A stretch of 50,942 bases of DNA, from the NCBI GenBank assembly GCA_001179505.1, contig CDMY01000492.1:1-50942 (forward strand). The letters are read 5' to 3'. The translations under genes were made by a program, and so were the position numbers. Under the pieces are notes generated by a model that worked only from the letters and a program-made list of their open reading frames with translations, was not told the origin of the DNA and made no database searches. Source of the DNA: Vitrella brassicaformis (taxonomy: Eukaryota > Sar > Vitrellaceae). Position 1 is the stretch's first letter. Each line of letters starts with the position of its first letter. Positions 42,401 through 50,942 of the stretch are shown here, in pieces.

Positions 42401-45400
42401 ATGTCACGTGCACAGCCACATTCGTCCATGCATACGAGTGACAGCATCTTGGGGCCCATGCCGTCACGTGGCCCACCTGACTTCAATGCTGCTGCTCCAT
42501 CCCGCCCCTCATCATTACATGAATCAACTGCTGCTGTTCATGCTGCTGCTGCTCCATCACATGCATCACATGACCCATCTGCTGCTGCTGCTTCATCCCA
42601 TCCACTACAGGCACCACCGCCACAAACACCACATACACCTGCACACATCGCATCACGTGCTGCATCATCGGGCCATTCGAGGAGGAATGTCGTCACACCT
42701 GTGGAGGGAGATGGGCAGCCGTCCAGCCGTCTCGCTGCAGCGAATGCAAAAGCGTCGATCACGGCATGGCGGGCGTCGGAGAGGTTACAGGGGTTCTTTG
42801 AAGGCCCCAGCGCGCCCAGTGGGCCTGCTGCTGGTCAGCTGGATCACACCCTCCCTCCGCGTGAGGTCGCGGCCGAGCCCCACCGGCTGAATACTATGCA
42901 GCTGCGCAATGGGAGCCGTATCCCCACATCTCCAAGCACGAATGCCCAAGCCGTTGTCTGTGCTCACCCATTCGCTGGCGAGGCTCGGGGGGGCCCTACC
43001 GTTTCCACCGAGAGAGCTGCTGCGGGGCTGTCGGACGGGCTGGACAGGTCGACTTCGAGAGGCACAGACAGGCGGAGACGGAGCGATGATAACGAGGGAG
43101 ACGTGTTTGATGACGAGGGTGACCAGGACGGCCAGGACTCCCCTTCACCATCGCCGCCCACCACAAGTGGGCAGTCGGGTAGGGAGGCCCCAGGACGGGC
43201 GTCCGCTGCTGCACAGCCGGTTGCCGTGGCTGATGGTGGTGGTGCTGAGGGTGACGATTCACCTCGGACGGTCAGGCAGCTCGACACCTCGCCTGACACT
43301 CAACCACAAGCAGAGGCACAAGGACGACCGTCGCATGGACCTGCCCACCGGCGAGAGGGTGACACGTCGGATGAATCGATGACTGTTAGTAGAAGAGAGT
43401 TTGAGGCGATGCAGGCGGAGCTGGCCAGGTTGAGGCAAGGGGCATCCTGCCGTAGCACTCCTGCGTCGGTATATCAGCGCACTCCTGGGGAGCTCCGTCT
43501 TCGGCCACGAGTGTCTGTGGTGGTCAAGTATGGCGACATTCGCAAGTGGGACTGGGCTCAAGTGCTGCCTGTCTTGTACCCACCCACCACGGATGCGGAT
43601 CTCTTGTTGGCGACCTTGCAGGAGCAGATGGAGGTGTTGGAAGGCCTCACTCATGCGGAGAGGCGGAGAGTCTTCTGGGATTGGGTACAGAGAGCCGAGG
43701 AAGAAGGCATCGTCCGCTACGATGACGGCGCCGGAACGCTCACTCGTGTCATAGCGGACCGGCCAGGCTGCAGAGTCAGTCCCATCCATCTCCCGGAGGT
43801 CTCGGAGATCCCCACCCGCCCACCCGGTCGCACGGCATCGATTCCCCCGGGCGCGTCTGCTGTGTGTGCGGGGGGTGCGGTCGCACGCGGAAGAGCTGCT
43901 GCACGCGAGAGGGGCACTGGAGGGGCTGGACGAGAGGCGGAAGCACACCAACAGCACCAGCCGGAGGTGAGGCACCCGCAGCAAAACCCCCGCCCACATA
44001 ATACCCAGCCCCCAGCAGGCGACTCAAGGACCGCAGGGCAGCCAATGCAGAACGCATCTTCGGCTCAGCAAAACCACCCACATAATGCACCCAATGAGGA
44101 CCGCCAGCCGCCCCTCCGTATCTTGCAGCGAACGTCTGCCGAGGCAAAAGGATCAGGGGACCAACACGTCCCCTTCACCGCAGTACAACACTTCGAGGCC
44201 CCGCCCAACGTCGCAGCGTCCAGCCAGCAAGTCCACCACACTAACCAGCGGACACGTGCGGCCGCTGCATATGCAACAGCCGGCGGCAGCGGCGACCCAG
44301 ATTGGCCACACAGAAATCCTGGGGACCGTGACAGTGGACGTGGCAACAACGGAGGACGTGGGCCTGATGGTGGAGGGAATAGTGGAGGCCGCCGCGAAGG
44401 TGCTGGTGGAGAGGGCCGGCGGGGTGGTGATCGTGATAGGGACCGACGAGACGATCGCCGACGAGATGAGAGGAGCCGTGACGGACACCTCAGCCCCGTC
44501 CTCCAGGATGTGTTCGAGAGAGAAGATGATGACTTGGGCAGGGAGTGGGAGGATATGGTGGCTCGCGAGCGCGCGAATCGAGCGCATGAAGAGAGGCTGC
44601 GACGAGAGGAGGAACGTGAGCAGCGGCGGCGGGCGATGAAAGAGCTGAAGCCGTCCCCTTTCAGTGGCGATGATGGGATGCCGGCAAAGGAGTGGTTGAG
44701 AGAGTTGGAAATGTGGTTCGACGAGGCTGCCGTAGTCATCCAGATGAGGCCGCAGATGTTCCACAAGCAGCTCAAGCCAGGAAGCAGTGCAGCCGCTTGG
44801 TGGTACAACTTGCCAGAGGTGACTCCCGGCAGCTGGAATGAGCTGCGGGAGGCATTCATCGAACAGTACGTGCCACGCGCAATCTCAGACCTCATCTATC
44901 GACAAGACCTGAAGCGGATGCGGATGGAGGACAATGAGACGATCGATGCATTCACCAAGCGTTTCAACATCCAATGCACGAAGGTCAATGGCCTCACCGA
45001 TGACGAGAAGAGGACGAACTATCTGTCCGCATTGGCTCGACCGGTGTACAACGCCATGAAGCCGTTGCTGATTGGGAAGAACGACCAGGAGATGAAGAAG
45101 GTCAACTATGCCTACCTCTGTATGCTCGCCCGCGAGGCAGCACCTGAAAAATACCGGAAGAGCGACACTTCAGATACAGCTGACCGTGACAAGCGCCCCA
45201 ACAAATCGAGCAATCGCCGCGGCGACAAACCTCCACGCCCTCTCTTCGCCGCAACGAGCACCGACAACGCTCTCGCCTCACTAATGGCCGTGACGACCCC
45301 CGCACTGCTTGCATCACTGCAGCAGCCCGCCACCATAGCAGCCAAACAGGACGATAGTGAGGATGAGGATCAAAGGGAAGAATATGAGGAGGAAGAGGAG

Positions 45401-45883
45401 GACGACGACGACGAGGCGGATGAGTTGACCACGGGCAAGACATCGATTGGCAGCACCACAGCCGACCAACTCACAGCTGCCCAGGCAGTGGCTGCCCTCC
45501 AGCTGAATGCCCTTAGCAACCCCATGCTCGCCCTCGCAAATCCTCTGGCTGCCCTTGCCAATCCATTCGCTGCTCCACTGGCGGCTCCGCTCGCCGCTCT
45601 CTTCAACAAACCCCAAGGCCTCTCAGACACTCGACTCGACGAACTCTGCAGACAGAACCCAAAAGCCAAGGACAATCTGAAGAAGTTCCCGTGTGAGCAC
45701 TGTGGACACCCATCCCATTCCATGATGACCTGCATCAAGCTCAAGAAGCTGCTCGTGGAGGCATGCGACGATCCATCGCGACGTCAGTCTGGCCCGCAGA
45801 GAGGAGGCGCACCCGACAAGCCCACCAAGTCGCCGCCTCCTCGCAAGCCACCTGAGGAAAACGAGAAGCCTTCGCGCCCCTGA
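42401..45883 (+). CDS. Large Gag protein of a Ty3/gypsy-like element
   Basis: 1,160 codons without interruption. Residues 1-710 are low complexity: His/Ala/Pro-rich start, acidic Asp/Glu stretches, then an Arg/Asp/Gly-rich part (RRGGDRDRDRRDDRRRDER). A charged helix (EERLRREEEREQRRRAMKEL, about 726-745) leads into a Retrotrans_gag domain at about 747-925 (FSGDDGMPAKEWLRELEMWF, AAWWYNLPE, WNELREAFIEQYVP, ETIDAFTKRFNIQC). Then an acidic run, Ala/Leu repeats (LANPLAALANPFAAPLAAPL) and a zinc knuckle CEHCGHPSHSMMTC (C-x2-C-x4-H-x4-C) at about 1098. Gag builds particles and packages RNA. The N-terminal extension is unusually long; Gag proteins are usually 300-600 residues. An intact frame suggests recent insertion or selection. 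Confidence 0.85.
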   Translation: MSRAQPHSSMHTSDSILGPMPSRGPPDFNAAAPSRPSSLHESTAAVHAAAAPSHASHDPSAAAASSHPLQAPPPQTPHTPAHIASRAASSGHSRRNVVTPVEGDGQPSSRLAAANAKASITAWRASERLQGFFEGPSAPSGPAAGQLDHTLPPREVAAEPHRLNTMQLRNGSRIPTSPSTNAQAVVCAHPFAGEARGGPTVSTERAAAGLSDGLDRSTSRGTDRRRRSDDNEGDVFDDEGDQDGQDSPSPSPPTTSGQSGREAPGRASAAAQPVAVADGGGAEGDDSPRTVRQLDTSPDTQPQAEAQGRPSHGPAHRREGDTSDESMTVSRREFEAMQAELARLRQGASCRSTPASVYQRTPGELRLRPRVSVVVKYGDIRKWDWAQVLPVLYPPTTDADLLLATLQEQMEVLEGLTHAERRRVFWDWVQRAEEEGIVRYDDGAGTLTRVIADRPGCRVSPIHLPEVSEIPTRPPGRTASIPPGASAVCAGGAVARGRAAARERGTGGAGREAEAHQQHQPEVRHPQQNPRPHNTQPPAGDSRTAGQPMQNASSAQQNHPHNAPNEDRQPPLRILQRTSAEAKGSGDQHVPFTAVQHFEAPPNVAASSQQVHHTNQRTRAAAAYATAGGSGDPDWPHRNPGDRDSGRGNNGGRGPDGGGNSGGRREGAGGEGRRGGDRDRDRRDDRRRDERSRDGHLSPVLQDVFEREDDDLGREWEDMVARERANRAHEERLRREEEREQRRRAMKELKPSPFSGDDGMPAKEWLRELEMWFDEAAVVIQMRPQMFHKQLKPGSSAAAWWYNLPEVTPGSWNELREAFIEQYVPRAISDLIYRQDLKRMRMEDNETIDAFTKRFNIQCTKVNGLTDDEKRTNYLSALARPVYNAMKPLLIGKNDQEMKKVNYAYLCMLAREAAPEKYRKSDTSDTADRDKRPNKSSNRRGDKPPRPLFAATSTDNALASLMAVTTPALLASLQQPATIAAKQDDSEDEDQREEYEEEEEDDDDEADELTTGKTSIGSTTADQLTAAQAVAALQLNALSNPMLALANPLAALANPFAAPLAAPLAALFNKPQGLSDTRLDELCRQNPKAKDNLKKFPCEHCGHPSHSMMTCIKLKKLLVEACDDPSRRQSGPQRGGAPDKPTKSPPPRKPPEENEKPSRP

Positions 45884-45924
45884 GGGGTGGAGTGCGAGGG
45901 CCCATCTCACCACCCCTCCCCCTC

Positions 45925-47820
45925 ATGCATACGACTGACCCACCTGCTCGTGCGTGTAATGGGGATGCGGCCGTTGACGACGGACGTGACGGATGTGACG
46001 GGGATGCGGACTGCTCTGACGTGGCATCGTCGATGAGTGCGTGTGGCGCCTCCTCCGATGGGTATCATCTGAGTGGATTTGTCGACGATCAGCCGACAGA
46101 CGGGTTGCGAGAGGGGGCTGCTGGGGATGTCGATGCTGATTCGCAGCCGTCTGCCGGTCCGGCTGTTGTTCGTGCTGAATGCCCTTCATACCTGCATGCT
46201 GCCCGCCACCATGTCGCCCGCCTTGTTCGTACTCATCCATTTGCCATCTTGTATGAGGGGCCGGGCGACGCATTCAAGGGACATCTGCGGCACCGCCGAC
46301 AGGGGGGTCGGCGCCAGAGGAACTCGACTCACGCGGCTGCCGGGCTTCTTGCAGTGCTGCCTTCGGCGGGCCTGCTGATGTCACCAATTGGGGCGTTGGG
46401 CGTGGGTGCATGCGGGAGGCAAGGAGATCGTGGGAGTTGCCAGGAAGGTCCACGCTCGTCTACTCAGTCGGAGCCCCAACCAAACACAAGCCAGCCGTCC
46501 TTCAGCGGGCCGTCACTCTGCTCGTTGGCTCAGGATCAGCCACCATCGCCAGCGTCACGGTGCCAGATCCTTCTCGGCAGGGAGCCTGAAGATGAAGGCA
46601 CGACACACACAGCCGTCGACAGAAGCCCCCCCTCCCCAAGGCAGGACACTGCTACCCTTCCCCTTGCTTCTGTTGACCCACCGTGTGGCGAATGGGCGGA
46701 GCTGGTCAACCCCTCCTCTGACGATGAGTCGACGTGCAGCTCGACTGCCCGAGGAAGGGCTCGGTCATATGATGGATGGGACACCCCATCGCTCGCCGCC
46801 CTGCCAGAAACACCGGACCACAATGTGTGTGTCCTGACCCCTACCCCACTCGTCTCCCCTGGACACTCACCTGGCAGGGATCGAGACCCTGGCTGGCGGC
46901 ACTTGTGGGTGGAAAGACGGCCCCGTACGCATAAAGGTGATGATCATCTTCACGCGTTGGCATCTCTGTGGATGGAGATCGACGGTGATGGAGCGTCGTC
47001 TGCCGTTGACAGCAGCACCCCCTTCCTCCCCTCCTCGTCTTCTTCGACCTCGTCGAGCCTTGCCTCTTGGGACGCACGCGAGAGCTGCCGGACCGACGAT
47101 CGACGACGAGCATTCATGGCGTCCCTGGTAGAGGCGCTGAAGACGAAGGAGGAGAAACTCAGAGCTGCATACGAGGAGAAAGGCAAGAACCCCTTGGTGA
47201 AGGCTCAGCTGGGAATGATTGCTCACGTCGAGGGCATCCTGACGGCGGTCTTGGTGGACACTGGGGCGGGGCCCTCGTGCATTAGCCATGAGCTCTTCCT
47301 CCGACTGAGCCGCCTCAGCCCAGCCATCCGTGAGAGCCTTCGAGCTCGCTTCACCCCACTTGATGACACGATCGTTCCAGAAGGCGACCAGAACACCCCT
47401 CTCGCCGTTGTCGGAGTGGTCCGTCTACGTGTGGGCAACCACAGAAGAGACAATCTGTGGCCGTTCCGCATCGTGAAGGGGCTCTGTGCACCTGTGATCG
47501 TGGGCATGGATATGTTGGGGTTCGCTTCTGCCTTCAACATGCGCAAGCAACGCCTGCGGCTGCCTGGCTTCCCTCAGTTCCATCTGATCGGTTATCCTGA
47601 CGCCAGGGCGCGGGTTGGTCTTGCAATGCCTCAGGCGGCTCCAGCTGCTGATATGGCCTACCGATGTGAGGACCTTGGGGATGTCTTTGATCGTCTGTGC
47701 CCATTGCATGCACCTGAGGAGACACCATCCATGTACACACCCTCTTTGGATTCATCTTCGTTTTCGACGTCACCGTACCCACCGTCTGTGTCGCGACATG
47801 CATTTGTTTGCAGTCAATGA
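45925..47820 (+). CDS. Retropepsin ORF (protease only), -1 frame to Gag
   Basis: The frame opens at 45856, overlaps the Gag end by 28 nt in the -1 frame, and has its first ATG at 45925; 631 codons to the stop at 47820. Residues 1-420 are disordered (Asp/Gly/Ser/Pro-rich). At about 444 LVDTGAGPSCISHELF gives the D-T-G-A active site, and VIVGMDMLGFASAFNMRKQRLRL the second lobe motif of a single-chain retropepsin. The frame overlap suggests Gag-Pro made by -1 frameshifting, though no classic slippery heptamer is visible, or reinitiation at the ATG. No RT, RNase H or integrase follows. It could be a non-autonomous element or a gag-protease gene kept by the host. Confidence 0.8.
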   Translation: MHTTDPPARACNGDAAVDDGRDGCDGDADCSDVASSMSACGASSDGYHLSGFVDDQPTDGLREGAAGDVDADSQPSAGPAVVRAECPSYLHAARHHVARLVRTHPFAILYEGPGDAFKGHLRHRRQGGRRQRNSTHAAAGLLAVLPSAGLLMSPIGALGVGACGRQGDRGSCQEGPRSSTQSEPQPNTSQPSFSGPSLCSLAQDQPPSPASRCQILLGREPEDEGTTHTAVDRSPPSPRQDTATLPLASVDPPCGEWAELVNPSSDDESTCSSTARGRARSYDGWDTPSLAALPETPDHNVCVLTPTPLVSPGHSPGRDRDPGWRHLWVERRPRTHKGDDHLHALASLWMEIDGDGASSAVDSSTPFLPSSSSSTSSSLASWDARESCRTDDRRRAFMASLVEALKTKEEKLRAAYEEKGKNPLVKAQLGMIAHVEGILTAVLVDTGAGPSCISHELFLRLSRLSPAIRESLRARFTPLDDTIVPEGDQNTPLAVVGVVRLRVGNHRRDNLWPFRIVKGLCAPVIVGMDMLGFASAFNMRKQRLRLPGFPQFHLIGYPDARARVGLAMPQAAPAADMAYRCEDLGDVFDRLCPLHAPEETPSMYTPSLDSSSFSTSPYPPSVSRHAFVCSQ

Positions 47821-48199
47821 GCGTTGTTCATTGGCTTTGCATGGTTGTGCTCCCTTTTGTTTGCTTGGTACGGACTGATGCTTAGACGAACTTCGTCGCC
47901 CGTTCTAAGTATAGACTTGCCTTTCACAGTGAGGCAGTAGTCGCGGAGATAGATAGCGATGGCCACAATCATAAAAGGAATGCCAGCAGTTCTGCTCTCC
48001 ATGGGTTGGACGGGCGGGGAGAGGGGGGGCGATAGAAGTGCGTGGGTTGGTGAAAGTAATGGCGTGAGATGAGTGAATGTATGGGAGAGAGAGTGCCGTC
48101 CGCACGTCTCATTCTTCTGCCTCACGCACAGAGAGAACCAGTGAGAGGACAGAAATCATAATGCGATGGCTGTCTCCCTTTTTTCCTTGCGTGTGTGCT
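47821..48199. other. Region after the protease ORF
   Basis: No RT or integrase sequence in any frame. A minus-strand piece (MESRTAGIPFMIVAIAIYL..., about 48003-47880) is hydrophobic but unplaced. Confidence 0.45.
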
Positions 48200-48621
48200 G
48201 TCTTCAGTCCTCACTGACCGGTGCGTGAGCTTCAGGGTTTGAGTGAGTGAGTGGGGTCTGCTCTGTCTGTCTGTGTGTAGTTGTGTCTTCTTGAATGATT
48301 CGCTTGGCCTTTTCTGCTGTCTGCAGGGCGAGGAAGCCGAACAGCCACATCGAAGGTTTCTGGCGTTCTCATGCTCCTGCCCCATCATGATTGGCTGTCC
48401 CTGTTGATTCACTATGGGCTGACCGTTGCCATCCGTCCGTGGCACAAGTATCTTCACCGGCGGGACGTCTTCATCCGTGGTTGGTAGGTAGATCTTCATG
48501 TTCATCTCTCTTGCTGCTAGATAGGCTCTCAAGATAAAATCACATTCGCGCCACTTGATATCGCCACTCCTGCCGGTAAGATGGGGAAGGTGGTTTTCGT
48601 CTCAAGATTGAGTGTGGTCAT
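48200..48621 (-). pseudogene. Copia-type Gag N-terminus, decayed
   Basis: Minus-strand ATG at 48621: MTTLNLETKTTFPHLTGRS then DIKWRECDFILRAYLAAREM, the FxxLxGxxDxxxWxxxxRAYL pattern at the start of copia Gag. It continues with YLPTTDEDVPPVKI and a single-base shift at about 48362, after which KPSMWLFGFLALQTAEKAKR fits the Gag helices. It fades into simple sequence at 48290. It is a different family from the element at 21-26 kb. Confidence 0.5.
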
Positions 48622-48847
48622 CTTTGTTGTCGTTGTTGTTATTGTCTTTCTTCAGGTACGGCTGGTTGTTGACTGCTGCTAATGCTGAGCTCCCAATCGA
48701 ATAAGAATAAGTGGCTTATAGCCATGTTAGCATCTGTCCCTCGTCATTACTGAGCTCGCAGGGCCTCCGGCCTTTTTTTCTCCTTAATATGACGGCTGCT
48801 CGGGCCACACCTGCCAGCATCATATCCAGCTCGAGCAGCTCTGCAGA

Positions 48848-50086
48848 ATGAGTACAGAATCGACCCCAGTCTCAGCCGACTCAGCCCATCCGCCCCCGCC
48901 GTCTCAGGAGAGCGTCTCTGCAGTGCTGGGAGACGATGTTTCGCCCTTGCAGCCAGCCGCTGGTCCTGTGCGGTGTTGCCCATGCAACAAAGACCGGAAC
49001 AGTACCACTGGATCGAGGTGCAAGAGGAAGGGGAAGAAGCGGGGCTGCCCCTGTTTCGAGAAGGGCAAGAAGTGCACCAACTGCCGTTCCTGTGACCTAG
49101 GCATATGTGAGAATCGAGAGCCCGAGGACAATACCTTCACCGCCGAGGAATCGAACTTTCCCTCTACTCATCCTCGTGCCTTCCACTCGGATGAGTCTTC
49201 GCTACGATGCGGATCCGCGGCGTATGTCCCTCCCAAGTGTGCCAGCTGCCACATCCGCCCGGCGTCCTCAAGCAAGGGCATCTGCTACGCCTGCCTCAGC
49301 AATGGTGCCGAGCCTCTCCACCGCCCGCCTCCCGCCATACCCCTCGCTCCCCCTGCTGGCCCTCCGACGTCTTCATTCGTCCAGGAGAGGATTCATGAGG
49401 CCTTCGGAGCCACCGATTTCAATCAACAGAGCAACCTCATGGACACCGACTGGCAGCGCTGGCACGCCCGCCTCGGCCCGCTGCGAGGGTGCCTTTGGGA
49501 TCCGCCGGGTGCTTCGGGGAAGCGGCTGGCCCGACTGCTTGCAACCGAGGGCCGTCGGTGGCGTGAGGAGCAGCTGCCGAGTGAGCGCGTCCTCATCTGC
49601 GCTTGCACGATTCTCTACCGGGCGCCAGATGTCACTGGCGAGGACATCGCCGAGACGGTGGAGCGGCGGATGGACCAATGGGAGAAGGGCGACTTCGAGC
49701 AGCTCGTACAGGAGGCTGAGCGCAACAACGCCTTCCTGGCCACCAGACCTGTCGGCAAGGACGACGCCAACGAGGCCACTCTGCGCCAATTCCGTCGCCT
49801 CATCGACAAGGGCAAGGTCAGGCAGGCCGTTCGGCTCCTGACCGAGCGGGAAGGGGGAGGCGCGCTGGACCCCAACGACCTGGCTGAGGCCGACCCTGCG
49901 GGCCGCACCGTTCGGGAGGTCCTCGAGTCGAAGCACCCTGCCCAGAGTGACCCTGACCCATCCTGCTTCCTCGACCGGCCCCTCCCTCCCCTCACCCAGG
50001 TCGAGATCACCGCCAACCACATCGAGCGAGCGGCACGGGCAACGAAGGGAGGCGCCGGCCCTGTTGGTGGCGAGTCATCGGTCTGA
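48848..50086 (+). CDS. RT-element N-terminal ORF with Cys-rich domain
   Basis: 412 codons from ATG 48848 to TGA 50084-50086. Residues 43-87 hold ten Cys in a CxC-type arrangement (CCPC..., GCPCFEKGKKCTNCRSCDLGICEN), similar to CXC/tesmin-like DNA-binding domains; residues about 131-149 have a second motif, CASCHIR...GICYACLSNG. A helical region follows (SERVLICACTILYRAPD, RRMDQWEKGDFEQLVQEAERNN, LRQFRRLIDKGKVRQAVRLL). The frame is the same as that of the RT part downstream, so the TGA most likely splits a single long protein. Target-site binding by the Cys-rich domain is inference. Confidence 0.75.
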   Translation: MSTESTPVSADSAHPPPPSQESVSAVLGDDVSPLQPAAGPVRCCPCNKDRNSTTGSRCKRKGKKRGCPCFEKGKKCTNCRSCDLGICENREPEDNTFTAEESNFPSTHPRAFHSDESSLRCGSAAYVPPKCASCHIRPASSSKGICYACLSNGAEPLHRPPPAIPLAPPAGPPTSSFVQERIHEAFGATDFNQQSNLMDTDWQRWHARLGPLRGCLWDPPGASGKRLARLLATEGRRWREEQLPSERVLICACTILYRAPDVTGEDIAETVERRMDQWEKGDFEQLVQEAERNNAFLATRPVGKDDANEATLRQFRRLIDKGKVRQAVRLLTEREGGGALDPNDLAEADPAGRTVREVLESKHPAQSDPDPSCFLDRPLPPLTQVEITANHIERAARATKGGAGPVGGESSV

Positions 50087-50942
50087 AAGATTCTCCTCCT
50101 CAAGTGCGGCGCGGCAAGTGCGGAGCTGCGCAGTGAGTTAGCGGCCATGGCCTCACGCATCGCCAATGAGGACGTGCCCTGGGAGCAGCTGCAGGCCCTG
50201 CGCGCATGTCGGCTTATCGGCCTGGACAAGCAACCGGGTGTGCGGCCCATCGGGATCGAAGAGGTCCTCATGCGCATCATGGGCAAGGCGATGGCCAAGG
50301 CGGTCGGGGTGGATGCGGAGATTGTATGCGGTGCGGACCAGCTGTGTGCCGGGCTCAAGGGGGGCGTGGAGGGTGCCATTCACGCGGTCTCCGGCCCGTT
50401 TGACTCGGGAGGCGTGGAGTGCGCGCTGCTGGTGGATGCGACGAACGCCTACAACACGATGAATCGCGCTGCCGCCCTGTGGAACGTCCGCGTCTTGTAG
50501 CCGTGGTGCTCTCGCTTCCTGTTCAACACCTATCGCGGCCATGCGGCCCTCTACATGCGCGACCAATCCGCGCCGCTGTGGAGTCGAGAAGGCACCACAC
50601 AAGGCGACCCCTTGGCCTCCCTCTTTTACTCCGTGGCGACCCTGCCGCTTGTATGGGAGATGAAGCGGCCAGCAGAGGAGGGCCCTCAGGCGTGGTTTGC
50701 CGACGACTCCGCCAAGGTGGGAGACCTCCAGCCGGTGCGTGACTGGTGGGATGAGCTGCAGCGGAGAGGGCCATTGAGGGGCTATCACCCCAACGGCAAG
50801 AAGAGCAAGCTGGTGGTGCGGGCGGGGTGTGAGGAGCGGGCGCAAGAGGTGTTTGGCGATACTGACGTGGAGATCGTGAGTGGCGCTCGATATATGGGGG
50901 GCTTTGTGGGGACCGCAGAGGGCAAGCGGGCCTACGCCACCG
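50087..50942 (+). CDS. RT domain of the same element, one internal TAG, runs off window
   Basis: Same frame as the ORF before it. Motifs in order: VPWEQLQALRACRLIGLDK and GVRPIGIEEVLMRIMGK (fingers), LLVDATNAYNTMNR (motif A with catalytic Asp), then TAG at 50498-50500, CSRFLFNTYRGHAALYM, EGTTQGDPLASLFY (motif B), AWFADDSAKVG (motif C, both Asp present), GYHPNGKKSKLVV and GARYMGGFVGT. All catalytic residues are intact apart from the two stops. This is the RT superfamily whose C-terminal part is seen in the other copies here, and the only copy with the RT core. The 3' end is outside the window. Confidence 0.8.

Noticed and set aside
40100-48840. Long terminal repeats flanking the Gag-protease ORFs
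   Set aside because: I compared the sequence before 40748 and before 42401 with that after 47820 by eye and found no shared block; a dot plot would be decisive.
27105-50500. UGA (and UAG) reassigned as sense codons in this genome
   Set aside because: In-frame stops are limited to repeats and are explained by single transitions; the well-supported receptor gene ends with TGA, and the RGG-box gene with TAG, at sensible C-termini.
1-50942. tRNA, rRNA or other structured RNA genes
   Set aside because: No cloverleaf with conserved T-arm or rRNA-like sequence was recognised by reading; a covariance-model scan would be needed to exclude them.

Overview
The window is nuclear DNA of a unicellular eukaryote. 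Short GT-AG introns (about 60-250 nt) interrupt the two clear multi-exon genes, the sequence is fairly GC-rich, and much of it is retroelement debris and minisatellite. The best gene is a polycystin/REJ-like receptor with a GPS motif, of the kind common in alveolates. Together this suggests a free-living alveolate, perhaps a chromerid such as Vitrella; that name is an impression, not something the sequence alone proves.

Layout. 1-2.1 kb: 3' end of a reverse-transcriptase (RT) element with a C-terminal zinc/nuclease-like module, then a second shorter copy cut off by a 460-bp inverted-repeat element (2086-2545). 2.58-12.49 kb: one large intron-rich plus-strand gene for a multi-domain membrane receptor (Big-like, PAN-like, four DUF4215-like repeats, GAIN/GPS, about five C-terminal membrane segments, an IQ-like helix). 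13.2-15.5 and 18.0-20.5 kb: two large arrays of a ~60-bp minisatellite, flanking a decayed ankyrin-repeat-like gene. 20.5-26.4 kb: a minus-strand Ty1/copia element with lesions and a duplicated gag start. 26.4-28.3 kb: more RT-element fragments in both orientations. 28.8-33.4 kb: the quieter part, with a small two-TM protein, a possible small secreted protein, and a well-resolved nine-exon minus-strand gene ending in an RGG box. 35-39.4 kb: RT-element 3' tails and another decayed copy. 40.5-47.8 kb: a large Gag ORF and a retropepsin ORF with no RT or integrase after them, preceded by an acidic ORF broken by one TGA. 48.2-50.9 kb: a copia gag remnant and the 5' half of an RT element (Cys-rich N-terminus, then RT), which runs off the window.

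How parts relate. The RT-element pieces (seven segments) belong to one superfamily and overlap in content, so the family's whole architecture can be read by combining them conceptually: Cys-rich N-terminus, RT, thumb-like region, CCHC-like motif, nuclease-like tail. The same ~60-bp minisatellite appears in four places and abuts the copia duplication and an RT copy, so it marks rearrangement breakpoints. The two non-repetitive multi-exon genes have reading frames and intron phases that hold together across nearly all junctions and look functional.
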